DNA from: Treponema_C sp050320395
GTDB taxonomy: Bacteria; Spirochaetota; Spirochaetia; Treponematales; Treponemataceae
Direction of reading: 5' to 3'
Assembly (NCBI RefSeq): GCF_050320395.1
Contig: NZ_CP144459.1
Location: 1,426,001-1,490,000, forward strand
DNA length: 64,000 nt
Shown: positions 17,641 to 25,935 of the stretch, one piece after another
Layout of the letters: the number at the start of each line of letters is the position of its first letter
Position numbering within the stretch: the stretch's first letter is position 1
The notes under the pieces: model-generated
Told to the model about the DNA's origin: nothing
What the model saw: only the letters and a program-made list of their open reading frames with translations
The model's database searches: none
Position numbers and translations under genes: made by a program

Positions 17641-19494
17641 TTAATTTATTCCCACTCCTATACCGTGCATAAATTCTTCAAGTTTAACCGTAAAGCGGCG
17701 CATTTCTTCGGGTTGTATATCGCCGATGTTTGCGATACGGAATGTATTGATATTGCCGAGTTTTCCCGGATAAATGGTAAAACCGTGTTCGGAAGCAAAA
17801 TCGTGCAAAGCTTCAAAACCGTATCGGGGCGTTTCCGGCTCAAGTATGGCGGTGATAAAATGACTTTGATATTCTTCCTTGACAAGCATTTTAAGACCGA
17901 GTTTTTTCACCGCTTTAACCAATACTTCCCAGCATTCGGTATAGCGCTCATAGCGTTTTTGCACCGTTTCCCGTTTTGTTTCCAAAACGGCTTGGCGAAG
18001 GGCATACATTGTTTGAACGGGCGGGGTAAAACGGGTTTGATGAGTTTTTGCAAAGTAAGCATATTGATCATAGAGGTTCAAATAATAATTGCGCATCGGA
18101 TAATCCTTTGTTTTTTCCAATTCCGCCTTATTGCAGATAACAAAACCGACACCCGCCATACCCTGAATATTTTTATTACTCGTGGAAGCCATAAAATCGA
18201 TACCGAGGCTTTTTAAATCCATAGGCATTCCGCAATATGCGCTTACCGCATCCACAATCGTAACCATACCGTATTTTTTAGCCATGGGGCAGATAATGTG
18301 CAAGGGATTAAGAAGCCCCGTCGTCGTTTCATGGTATACACAGGCAAGGTGGGTATATTTTTTCGTTTTAAATTCGGCTTCAAGCTTTTCCAAATCGATG
18401 GGCTCATAAGTTGAACTCTTATATACGTCCATCGGGATCTTATACACGCGGGCTATTTTAGCAAGACGCTCCCCATATGAACCGTTATCGATTACCAAAA
18501 GCCGCCCCGTATCGGGTACACAAGACGATACCATAACCTCGTCGGCACCGGTACCCGAACAGCCGAACATAACGGTTTCGTATTCGGCGGGATTGGTGTC
18601 GGGAGCGAGGGCAAAAATTTTAAGCTCATCGCAAAGCCATTGCATCAAATCACCGAACTCGGTTTCGCGGGGACAAATATCGGCTGCAACCTGCGCATAT
18701 TTTACGCTGTCGGTAGTGGTTGCAGGGCCGGGATTAAGCAATACCTCTCTGCGTACTGCACGCAAAGCTTCGTTTTCGGCAATATGCGGATAAACCGTTT
18801 TTACCGCCGTATCCAAATGCTCTTCGTTGTCTATTTCGCGCCACACAAAGTATTCGATTTTTTTTATCGCAATGCGTTCGGTTTCGGCGGCGGCTAAGAG
18901 GGCTTGCTCATATTCCATCTTGGGCATATCGGAGCGATGCGATGCGGCATAGCTGCACATTGTGTTTAACGCGGCCTTTGTAAGTTTTGTAATGCCGACA
19001 AGTTCCGCATAAATACTTTGTAAAGCCTCCTTGTTTTTGGAAATTCCGGTCAGGCACATGTTTGAATCGGCTTGCAGATAAACCTCATCGCCGGATTGAG
19101 TTGCGCCGCTTGCCAAGATCAGATTTTTGCGCTCATCGTTTATAAGTGTAAATAAACCGATAGAATCGTAAATGAGATCGGATTCAAGGAGTAAAAGATC
19201 CGATGTAACGAAGGGAGCGCACACCTCCAAGGTGCCCATGCTTCCGGTCTGTGCATAGTTTTCGTTTTTTACGGTCTGGATTGCAGGGTATTTTTGGGCA
19301 AGCTTATCATAGTATTCGCTGCAATGCCCCGTGCCGATGATGATTTTTTCAATTCCGCAGGCAAGCAGTTTTTGCACCGACTGCTCTACAATCGGCATTC
19401 CGCCTATTTCCAAAAAGCCCTTGGGCATACTTTCCGTTTTATTTTTCAATCGGGAGCCTAAACCTCCCGCCATTATAACCGCTTCTTTAATCAT
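17641..19494 (-). CDS. pntC: CTP:2-aminoethylphosphonate cytidylyltransferase fused to 2-aminoethylphosphonate aminotransferase
   Basis: This 617-residue fusion has an N-terminal nucleotidyltransferase (residues 1-240; AVIMAGGLGSRLKNKTESMP, LLLLESDLIYD) and a C-terminal PhnW-like class V aminotransferase (about 250-617; LNPGPATTTDSVKYAQ, MFGCSGTGADEVMVSS, and ASTSNKNIQGMAGV with the probable PLP lysine). The same architecture, PntC-AEPT, is known from T. denticola. The aminotransferase makes 2-aminoethylphosphonate from phosphonoacetaldehyde and the other domain activates it as CMP-AEP. It lies 2 bp after the phosphonopyruvate decarboxylase gene, so the pathway is complete in three genes. CMP-AEP then needs a transferase; see the glycerophosphotransferase-like genes. 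Confidence 0.92.
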   Translation of the reverse strand: MIKEAVIMAGGLGSRLKNKTESMPKGFLEIGGMPIVEQSVQKLLACGIEKIIIGTGHCSEYYDKLAQKYPAIQTVKNENYAQTGSMGTLEVCAPFVTSDLLLLESDLIYDSIGLFTLINDERKNLILASGATQSGDEVYLQADSNMCLTGISKNKEALQSIYAELVGITKLTKAALNTMCSYAASHRSDMPKMEYEQALLAAAETERIAIKKIEYFVWREIDNEEHLDTAVKTVYPHIAENEALRAVRREVLLNPGPATTTDSVKYAQVAADICPRETEFGDLMQWLCDELKIFALAPDTNPAEYETVMFGCSGTGADEVMVSSCVPDTGRLLVIDNGSYGERLAKIARVYKIPMDVYKSSTYEPIDLEKLEAEFKTKKYTHLACVYHETTTGLLNPLHIICPMAKKYGMVTIVDAVSAYCGMPMDLKSLGIDFMASTSNKNIQGMAGVGFVICNKAELEKTKDYPMRNYYLNLYDQYAYFAKTHQTRFTPPVQTMYALRQAVLETKRETVQKRYERYTECWEVLVKAVKKLGLKMLVKEEYQSHFITAILEPETPRYGFEALHDFASEHGFTIYPGKLGNINTFRIANIGDIQPEEMRRFTVKLEEFMHGIGVGIN

Positions 19495-19496
19495 CG

Positions 19497-20624
19497 TTAC
19501 TCTCCAAGAAATTCCATAAACGCTTTTTTATTTTCTATCGGAGAAGATTTCGGTCTTCCCAAATCGGGTCTTGAACCCTTTGAAACGTATACTTCAATAA
19601 AAACGGGGGCGGAAAAACTTTGTGCATTTTTTACCGCCGATTGCAATTCTTCAGCTGTGTGAACGCGGACTGTATGAGCGTATCCGCAGGCGCAAGCGGC
19701 AGCACATAAATCAATCTTCCGTCCGGCTGTAGGCTGTCCGCCGACCGAATCATGGGCACCGTTATTCAAAACAATATGAATCATATTTTTCGGTTTTTGC
19801 GTGCCGACTGTTGTTAAAGCGCCCAAGTGCATAATCGCCGCACCGTCTCCGTCAATACAAAAAACGGTTTTATCGCTTTTGCTTAAAGCAATACCGAGTG
19901 CTATTTGCGAAGCATGTCCCATCGAACCGACCGTTAAAAAATCGCGGCTGTGGTTTTGTCCGTGTTTTTCACGCAATTCGTACAATTCGCGGGAAGCCAT
20001 TCCCGTAGTCGACACAAAGGCGGCATTGTCAGGCGCATTCAGTATGATTTTTTCTATTGCCTCTTCCCGGCTCATCCGTGCGGGAACCGCTTCATTCGAC
20101 TGCAATGTGTAGGAATCAAAGGTACCCTTGCGGATAACAAGGGCGTAAGGCGCACTTTCCTTTTTTATATACTCGTAAGCTTTTTTTACCTGCAAGGCGA
20201 CGTTCGATTCTTCGGCTTCCAAAACACAATAGGGAATCTGCATAGCATCCAGTATACTGCAGGTAACCTTTCCCTGTTTAATATGCTGGGGCTCATCGTG
20301 AACCCCCGGCTCCCCGCGCCAGCCTATCACAAGCAGCATGGGAACCGAATACACTGCTTTATCCGCAAGCGAAAGAAGGGGGTTCACCGTATTCCCCAAA
20401 CCGGAATTCTGCATATAGACAAGGGGAATGTTACCGGTTGCAAAATAATGTCCCGAAGCAAGAGCTACGGCACAGCCTTCGTTTGCAGCTATAGTATGCG
20501 AGTCTTTTGCAGCCGTATCGGTTACATAGGCGCAAAAATTCTTCAAAAGAGAATCAGGAACGCCGGTAAAAAAATCGGTTCCTTCATCAAGCAATAAGTT
20601 ATAAAAAAACTGAGGCTTTATCAT
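19497..20624 (-). CDS. ppd: phosphonopyruvate decarboxylase
   Basis: The protein has 375 residues, typical of this short thiamine-diphosphate enzyme. TDFFTGVPDSLLKNFCAYV and AANEGCAVALASGHY belong to the N-terminal domain, VYMQNSGLGNTVNPLLSLAD is highly characteristic of Ppd, and GDGAAIMHLGALTTVG is the metal/ThDP-binding motif of the C-terminal domain. It removes CO2 from phosphonopyruvate to give phosphonoacetaldehyde, the irreversible step that pulls the unfavourable PEP mutase reaction. It overlaps the mutase gene by one base. Confidence 0.94.
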   Translation of the reverse strand: MIKPQFFYNLLLDEGTDFFTGVPDSLLKNFCAYVTDTAAKDSHTIAANEGCAVALASGHYFATGNIPLVYMQNSGLGNTVNPLLSLADKAVYSVPMLLVIGWRGEPGVHDEPQHIKQGKVTCSILDAMQIPYCVLEAEESNVALQVKKAYEYIKKESAPYALVIRKGTFDSYTLQSNEAVPARMSREEAIEKIILNAPDNAAFVSTTGMASRELYELREKHGQNHSRDFLTVGSMGHASQIALGIALSKSDKTVFCIDGDGAAIMHLGALTTVGTQKPKNMIHIVLNNGAHDSVGGQPTAGRKIDLCAAACACGYAHTVRVHTAEELQSAVKNAQSFSAPVFIEVYVSKGSRPDLGRPKSSPIENKKAFMEFLGE

Positions 20625-21925
20625 TATTTTGTTCCCGGAATCAATTCCAAAATTTGTTTAATAGAGAGGCAATAATCGTTTACTTCCAATGAGCGTTCGG
20701 TTTCCAAAATCGTTTTTGCCGTCTTATACATTGCAGGGTAGGCCGAGCGCAGCATGTGGTTTGCATAAATAATAACGTTTGCTCCCCACGAAGCCAATTC
20801 TGTTTCTGTAAACCGATTATAGGTAGTCGGCACAAGTACAATAGGTACTTTTTCGTACTCTTTTCTAAAGCGTCCGCAAAACTCTTTTATTTCGGCGCCG
20901 TCTTTTTCCTTACTGTGAATCATAACGCCGTCCGCTCCCGCCTTAACGTATGCGAGTGCACGCTCCAAAGCTTCGTCCACCGAATGACCGGCAATAAGGG
21001 ATTCAAGGCGGGCGATAATCATAAAATCTTTGGTAACCTGAGCCTTTTTTCCTTCCGATATTTTATGACAAAAATCTTCAACATCCGCCAATTCCTGTTT
21101 TGCTTCGGTGCCGAATAAGCTGTTCTTTTTTAAGCCGACCTTATCTTCAACGATAACCGCCGAAATACCGTTTCGCTCAAGAGTACGTACCGTAAATACA
21201 AAATGTTCGGTTTTGCCGCCTGTATCTCCGTCGTAAATAATGGGTTTTGTCGTACACTCAAGAATATCCGTCAAACTTTGCAGACGGGTAGTAAGGTCAA
21301 CCGCTTCGATATCGGGTTTTCCCTTGTTTGTAGAATCCGTCAAACTCGAAGACCACATACCGTCATAGCGGTGAACGCCGTCTTCTTTTTGTACTTCAAG
21401 GTTTTCTATAATAAGACCGGACAAGCCCGAGTGAGCTTCCATAATGCGGACAACCGGTTTTGCTTCAATAAGACGGCGCAGCGTTTTCATTCTGATTTCG
21501 GGCGTCGTTCCTATGTTGTGCATATTTGCGGCAAGGGCGCTTGAATCTATACCCTGCGTATAGGGAATTTCTATAACGCGTCCGCCCCATTCTTTCATCG
21601 CTTCGATAACGTCGCCGCGAATCTTACTTAAAGAACCCGTTTTCCAATCGTCGCCGTGAATGATAAAATCGGGTTTTAGCTTGCGTAAATTGGGTATATA
21701 GCTCCAATCTTCCTGCGGAATAACTTCACTTACGCCTTTGATATTTTCAACAACCTGCTTACGCTGTTCATAAGTAAGGTAAGGCAGGCGTTTATGCGAA
21801 ACAATGGCCGAATCGGTTAAAAGACCGATAATCAGCTCTCCGTGTTTTGCGCCCTCGTTTATAATATTGATAATTCCCGGATGAATAATATCACCCGTTA
21901 ATCCCAGATATACCCGCTGTGACAT
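20624..21925 (-). CDS. pepM: phosphoenolpyruvate phosphomutase with N-terminal nucleotidyltransferase-like domain
   Basis: The protein has 433 residues. The C-terminal two thirds is the PEP mutase/isocitrate-lyase-fold domain with IYDGDTGGKTEHFVFTVRTL and the diagnostic EDKVGLKKNSLFG loop (EDKxGxKxNS). It forms the C-P bond by converting PEP to phosphonopyruvate. Residues 1-135 resemble a CTP-transferase-like nucleotidyltransferase: GLTGDIIHPGIINII, PDFIIHGDDW and YTQGIDSSAL. In place of a clean HxGH motif it reads HPGI, so catalytic activity is doubtful. It is the first phosphonate gene, 18 bp after the exported-protein gene. Confidence 0.94.
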   Translation of the reverse strand: MSQRVYLGLTGDIIHPGIINIINEGAKHGELIIGLLTDSAIVSHKRLPYLTYEQRKQVVENIKGVSEVIPQEDWSYIPNLRKLKPDFIIHGDDWKTGSLSKIRGDVIEAMKEWGGRVIEIPYTQGIDSSALAANMHNIGTTPEIRMKTLRRLIEAKPVVRIMEAHSGLSGLIIENLEVQKEDGVHRYDGMWSSSLTDSTNKGKPDIEAVDLTTRLQSLTDILECTTKPIIYDGDTGGKTEHFVFTVRTLERNGISAVIVEDKVGLKKNSLFGTEAKQELADVEDFCHKISEGKKAQVTKDFMIIARLESLIAGHSVDEALERALAYVKAGADGVMIHSKEKDGAEIKEFCGRFRKEYEKVPIVLVPTTYNRFTETELASWGANVIIYANHMLRSAYPAMYKTAKTILETERSLEVNDYCLSIKQILELIPGTK

Positions 21926-21943
21926 TTTTTTCTCCTTACGTAA

Positions 21944-22669
21944 TTATTCCAGCTTTTCAAAAATAAATTTGCAAAAGGTTTTTATACGGTTTATAAACGA
22001 GGTTTCTATGCGCTCGCGCAAAAAAAAGATGCTCGGAGCGTTGACACCGCCGATACCGTATAAAACGATACAGTCGTTGTATTTAAACGCGTAGACAAAG
22101 GACTGCATTTTTTCCGGCCGGACAACCGTTATATTATCGTATTTTACGCTGCCGGTATTTATCATCGAATAAAAAACCTCACCGTCATTATTCGATAAAC
22201 CTATATCCACATTTAAGTCCCCGAAGGGAAGCATGTATAAATCGACATTCAAGGTTTCGCCCGTTTCCGTCACATCGCTTTTTACAACCGATGCGCTCGA
22301 ATAAAGATCAAACCAATCCTGAGCACGCTCCGACCAATACGGAATTCCCACATAGCCTTCTATATCAAGCAACAGCGGCTTTATATTTTGAATTAAGTTT
22401 TCATTGCCGCTTAAAGGACGGATTTGAATAACTTCGGCCAAATATGCAGGCTTTAATTTTTTAACCCGTTCAATAAGCGCTGCGGCTTGAGGCGTTACCG
22501 GCTTCAAGCTCATGTTTTTCGCTTTTCCGATATTCCGTATCAGGATTTCACCGTCGGCAAGTTTTTGCCTTTCTTCGCCGCTTGGATTATCGTTAAACAT
22601 CGCCTGCGAAAATAAAGAAAAGCCGACCGAAAAAGCACAGAGCAAAAATAGTACGGATTTTTTATTCAT
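21944..22669 (-). CDS. small exported protein of unknown function, paralogue of 25932-26684
   Basis: The protein has 241 residues. Residues 1-22 form a signal peptide (KKSVLFLLCAFSVGFSLFSQ) with a likely signal-peptidase I site before AMFND. The mature part is predicted to be beta-rich with conserved YVGIPYWSERAQ, SFVYAFKYNDCIVLYGIGG and FINRIKTFCKFIFEKLE. A close paralogue lies at 25932-26684, and both are paired with a MarR-like regulator gene. I recognise no enzymatic motif. The context suggests an accessory or sensory envelope protein for the polysaccharide locus, but that is inference. Confidence 0.75.
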   Translation of the reverse strand: MNKKSVLFLLCAFSVGFSLFSQAMFNDNPSGEERQKLADGEILIRNIGKAKNMSLKPVTPQAAALIERVKKLKPAYLAEVIQIRPLSGNENLIQNIKPLLLDIEGYVGIPYWSERAQDWFDLYSSASVVKSDVTETGETLNVDLYMLPFGDLNVDIGLSNNDGEVFYSMINTGSVKYDNITVVRPEKMQSFVYAFKYNDCIVLYGIGGVNAPSIFFLRERIETSFINRIKTFCKFIFEKLE

Positions 22670-22685
22670 TATATCAAACTCCGAA

Positions 22686-23285
22686 TTATACGGGCAAAGC
22701 TTCGGCGGAACTCAAAATATCTATCACGCTTGTATAACGCTTAACATCGGCCGAAGCGCCTATGTTTTTTTGAACCGATTCATATCGGCCCTCATCCGAA
22801 AAAACAATAAGGCTGTTTGAAGTTACATATCCGTGCTGCGGATTAAAATCTTCGGAAGCGATTTTTATAAAAGAAAGTTTGCAAAAATGGCAGGCATAAT
22901 CGAATAAAAACTCCAAATCATTGTCGCCGACCAAAATCAAACTTGTACATCCGGCACGGGAGGAGTCCTGCACAAAGCGGCGTATACAGCCTTGGTACTC
23001 ATTCATGAGGCGGGCCGTATTTTTAAGATAGCGTTTGGAGCGTGCCGCAAGCTCTTTCATGCCCTGCGGTGTAAGTACATATTGAATATTTCTTTTTGAA
23101 ATTTTCTTCATGTACAGCCATCCCTTGTCGGCAAAGCGGCGCAAAAGGGCATTGGTCATTCCCAGCGATAAATTCGTGTATTGGGCAAGATCGCGTTGAC
23201 TTGCTTCACTGTTTATGCTGAGTGCATCGTGAACGTTTGAAAGCAGCTGCAGTTCGGAATCCTGTTCCGTTATAAAAGGCGTCAT
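22686..23285 (-). CDS. MarR-like winged-helix regulator of the EPS-associated type
   Basis: The protein has 199 residues. Residues 20-75 form a winged helix-turn-helix: SQRDLAQYTNLSLGMTNALL is the HTH, and KGWLYMKKIS plus YVLTPQGMKELA are the wing and following helix, similar to MarR-family EPS-associated regulators. The C-terminal half (SLILVGDNDLEFLFDY, NSLIVFSDEG) looks like a small alpha/beta domain that may sense a ligand. It overlaps rmlB by 4 bp and precedes the exported-protein gene, so it probably controls this locus, perhaps at the direct repeats before rmlB. A truncated paralogue lies at 26677-26991. Confidence 0.75.
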   Translation of the reverse strand: MTPFITEQDSELQLLSNVHDALSINSEASQRDLAQYTNLSLGMTNALLRRFADKGWLYMKKISKRNIQYVLTPQGMKELAARSKRYLKNTARLMNEYQGCIRRFVQDSSRAGCTSLILVGDNDLEFLFDYACHFCKLSFIKIASEDFNPQHGYVTSNSLIVFSDEGRYESVQKNIGASADVKRYTSVIDILSSAEALPV

Positions 23286-24370
23286 CGTTTTGTGTAATTT
23301 TTTTCAATCCAGTTCCGGTATTCGCCGGAGCGGACATTATCTATCCATGCCTTGTTTTTTAAATACCAGTCAACCGTATTTGCAAGTCCTGTTTCAAAAT
23401 CGAATTGCCGTTTCCAGTTGAGTTCTTTTTTTATTTTCGTACAGTCGATTGCATAACGGCGGTCATGACCAAGCCTGTCGGTAACATGGGTAATCGTTTG
23501 TATAACCGTATCCCGGTTAAGTCCTGCCTTATCGCAGACAATCTCTATGAGCTTATGCAAAAGCTCTATATTTTCCCATTCGTTTTCGCCGCCGATATTG
23601 TAGGTTTCTCCGGGCTTTCCGCTTTGTAAAATCAGGCGGACGGCTGCATTATGGTCCGAAACGTGAATCCAGTCACGAATCTGTTTACCGTCGCCGTAAA
23701 CCGGAAGCTTTTTTCCTTCAAGCATATTCAAAATCATCAGCGGAATCAGTTTTTCAGGGAACTGAAAAGGTCCGTAATTGTTCGAGCAATTCGAAAGAGT
23801 GACGGGTAAACCGTAGGTATAAAAGTATGCTTTTACAAAATGATCGCTCGATGCCTTGCTTGCAGAATAAGGCGAGCGCGGCTCATAGGCTGTCGTTTCC
23901 TTAAAAGAACCTTCGGTGCCCAAAGAGCCGTATACCTCATCGGTACTTATGTGATGGAAAAGAACGCCGTCTTTTATCGAACCGTCCGCTTTTTGCCATG
24001 CATTTTTTGCGGCTTGCAAGAGGGTAAAGGTTCCTAAAATATTTGTCCGTAAAAAAACTTCAGGACCTAAAATTGAGCGGTCAACGTGACTTTCGGCTGC
24101 AAAATGCACAACGGTATCTATGTCGTATTCGGAGAAAAGAAAGTCTGCCGTTTTTTTATCGCAAATATCGGCTTGTACAAAAAAATAGCGTGTGCCGCCG
24201 AATTTTTTTTCGACAGTGCTTAAATTTTCCGCGTTACCCGCATAGGTGAGCTTGTCGAGATTTATAACGCGGCCTGTAAAACCCGAACATTCGGCAAACA
24301 AAGCTCGGATAAAATCGGAACCGATAAATCCGGCGCCTCCGGTTACCAATATATTTTGTAAACTGCGCAT
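23282..24370 (-). CDS. rmlB: dTDP-glucose 4,6-dehydratase
   Basis: The protein has 362 residues. The extended SDR motifs are clear: ILVTGGAGFIGSDFIRALF for NAD binding, DTVVHFAAESHVDRSI, STDEVYGSLGTEG with the catalytic Thr-Asp-Glu triad of RmlB, and YSASKASSDHFV with Tyr-x-x-x-Lys. NCSNNYGPFQFPEKLIPLM is likewise conserved. It forms dTDP-4-keto-6-deoxyglucose from the RmlA product, the branch point to FdtA/FdtB. It appears to head the minus-strand operon running to wzt and beyond; a promoter-like region is present at 24395-24424. Confidence 0.95.
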   Translation of the reverse strand: MRSLQNILVTGGAGFIGSDFIRALFAECSGFTGRVINLDKLTYAGNAENLSTVEKKFGGTRYFFVQADICDKKTADFLFSEYDIDTVVHFAAESHVDRSILGPEVFLRTNILGTFTLLQAAKNAWQKADGSIKDGVLFHHISTDEVYGSLGTEGSFKETTAYEPRSPYSASKASSDHFVKAYFYTYGLPVTLSNCSNNYGPFQFPEKLIPLMILNMLEGKKLPVYGDGKQIRDWIHVSDHNAAVRLILQSGKPGETYNIGGENEWENIELLHKLIEIVCDKAGLNRDTVIQTITHVTDRLGHDRRYAIDCTKIKKELNWKRQFDFETGLANTVDWYLKNKAWIDNVRSGEYRNWIEKNYTKR

Positions 24371-24394
24371 CTATTAAATCCCGTTTTGTCACCG

Positions 24395-24424
24395 ATTATA
24401 AAAAACGTACACTGTACGTACACT
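24395..24424 (-). promoter_or_regulatory. candidate rmlB operon promoter with direct-repeat operator in place of the -35 box
   Basis: On the minus strand a perfect TATAAT (24395-24400) lies 25 bases before the rmlB ATG. No TTGACA is at the right distance. Two copies of AGTGTACG (24417-24424 and 24406-24413), with an 11-base period, sit directly upstream instead. One-turn spacing of direct repeats next to a -10 box suggests a regulator-dependent promoter. The two repeats also form short palindromes (GTACACTGTAC). The regulator encoded two genes downstream is a natural candidate, but that is inference. Confidence 0.5.
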
Positions 24425-24499
24425 TTATTTGTTGGTTATATGATTATAAAAAAGCTTAAACGCGGCGGCTCCCAAAAAATCGGGATTTTATCCCCACAG

Positions 24500-24660
24500 G
24501 ATATTTCTTTTTCCGTGAGCACTGCGGTAAAATGCGCCTTTATGCAGAAAAAGATGGATGATAAATCGATTGCTTTGCCGCCGAAACAGGCTAAAGGCCT
24601 TTTTACCAATTGTTCAAACTTTGAACACTATATCATAGAGCGTCGGATATTACAAGCATA
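24500..24660. repeat. dispersed intergenic element, copy 1
   Basis: About 160 bp in the 362-bp gap between manC and rmlB match 45493-45651 in the same orientation. The core 24555-24627 has one mismatch over 73 positions against copy 2. It contains the 15-bp perfect palindrome GTTCAAACTTTGAAC at 24612-24626 and the palindrome AAAGGCCTTT just before it. Small indels between the copies break any common reading frame, so conservation is at the DNA or RNA level. The rest of the gap holds the rmlB promoter region and no gene. Confidence 0.75.
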
Positions 24661-24732
24661 TAAATCCATTTTTTATTTCGAGTTGAATAATGTTTTCCCG
24701 ATATATTCTCTATCTTATTTTTTTCGCTTTAA

Positions 24733-25935
24733 CTATTTCAAATCCAAGTGTGCTATAAAATCACGCACACTTGGATCTTTTAAAAGGGTACTGGAACCCT
24801 TTTTTGTAATAAACAGTTTGCCGTTTTTTACCACGACTATAATATCCCGAACGCCGCATAAAACAGCCGGAATATCCGAATAGACAAAACATCCGGAGGT
24901 TTCCGTTTCGGCCGTATTTGCATTTTCCGAAAACAAGTCGGCAAAATTTTCCCACGTTCCTACATCGCGCCACTCGAACGACGCTCGTACCGCATATGCC
25001 TTATCGGTACGTTCGGCAACCGCAACATCGACTGCAAGAGAGGGAACCGACTGATATGCATTTTCCATATAAATCCAGTTTTCAATGGCTTTTATGCTCC
25101 CTATTTTATTCACCGAGGGAGCTTCTGTCATGCAAACATTCTGTGAATAAGTCCCGTCTTTTGAAAAATCGCACTCGGGAAAATGGGACGCAATATCAGG
25201 CGCATGAAGTTTTAATTCATTCATAAAAATCGAGGGCAAAAAACAAAACATACCGCTGTTCCAATAGTATGAACCGCTTTTTAAATACGCTTGTGCCGTT
25301 TGGGCATCGGGTTTTTCCTTAAAGGAATCGATTTTATATACGTCTTTTTCGGCGCATACACCCGCCTTAATATAACCGAATCCTGTTGAAGCTTCCGTAG
25401 GGGGAATTGCAAAGCAAACAAAGCGTCCCTGAAGCGCCTGCTCTAAAGCCGTTTGTACGTTTGCCGAGAAGGCGTCAAACGGCTCAATAATATGATCTCC
25501 GGTCAGCGACAAAATCGGCTCTTCTTTTATTCCCTTATTCCTGCATAGAGCCTGTATATATCTCGACATTAGGGCAAGCGGCGGTGCGGTATGACGGGAT
25601 GATGGCTCGGCTATCACAAGGAGTTTTTCAAAAAAAAGGCGGCGCACATCCGAAGATAACCCTTGGGCAAAATCGTTGCATTGTTTTACGGTTTGCGTAA
25701 CAATCTGTTTTCGCGTAATAACCGCTATGACTGATTCATCCGCCTGTTTGTGTTCACCGCCATCCGTATCCGCTTCTTGAGAAGTCAGACAGGTAAGCAA
25801 AACAGCTCGCTCTAAAGCTTGTTGAAAAAAAGATAAGCCCTCTTTTAGAGCCATAAACTGTTTGGGGAATTCGGGACTTGAAGCAGGCCACAAACGTTCG
25901 CCGAAACCGCCGGCTAAAATAACGATATGCATCAT
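24733..25935 (-). CDS. manC: mannose-1-phosphate guanylyltransferase
   Basis: The protein has 400 residues and starts MMHIVILAGGFGERLWPASS, followed by PEFPKQFMALKEG, the ManC/CpsB nucleotide-binding and substrate motif. ILSLTGDHIIEPFDAF carries the conserved acidic residue after the GDH motif, FKEKPDAQTAQAYLKSG is typical, and WRDVGTWENF closes the catalytic domain. The C-terminal isomerase cupin of the large bifunctional form is absent, so it only forms GDP-mannose. It is the last gene of the Wzx/Wzy-side operon and overlaps the upstream exported-protein gene by 4 bp. Confidence 0.92.
   Translation of the reverse strand: MMHIVILAGGFGERLWPASSPEFPKQFMALKEGLSFFQQALERAVLLTCLTSQEADTDGGEHKQADESVIAVITRKQIVTQTVKQCNDFAQGLSSDVRRLFFEKLLVIAEPSSRHTAPPLALMSRYIQALCRNKGIKEEPILSLTGDHIIEPFDAFSANVQTALEQALQGRFVCFAIPPTEASTGFGYIKAGVCAEKDVYKIDSFKEKPDAQTAQAYLKSGSYYWNSGMFCFLPSIFMNELKLHAPDIASHFPECDFSKDGTYSQNVCMTEAPSVNKIGSIKAIENWIYMENAYQSVPSLAVDVAVAERTDKAYAVRASFEWRDVGTWENFADLFSENANTAETETSGCFVYSDIPAVLCGVRDIIVVVKNGKLFITKKGSSTLLKDPSVRDFIAHLDLK

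Noticed and set aside
24500..24660. JUMPstart/ops element of the RfaH type in the shared leader element
   Set aside because: No GGCGGTAG core is present, only a vague GGCGGCAA, so I do not claim an ops site.
24386..24883. Plus-strand frame of 165 codons across the manC-rmlB gap
   Set aside because: It runs antisense into manC, and the part in the gap is the dispersed element whose second copy at 45493 does not keep the frame.
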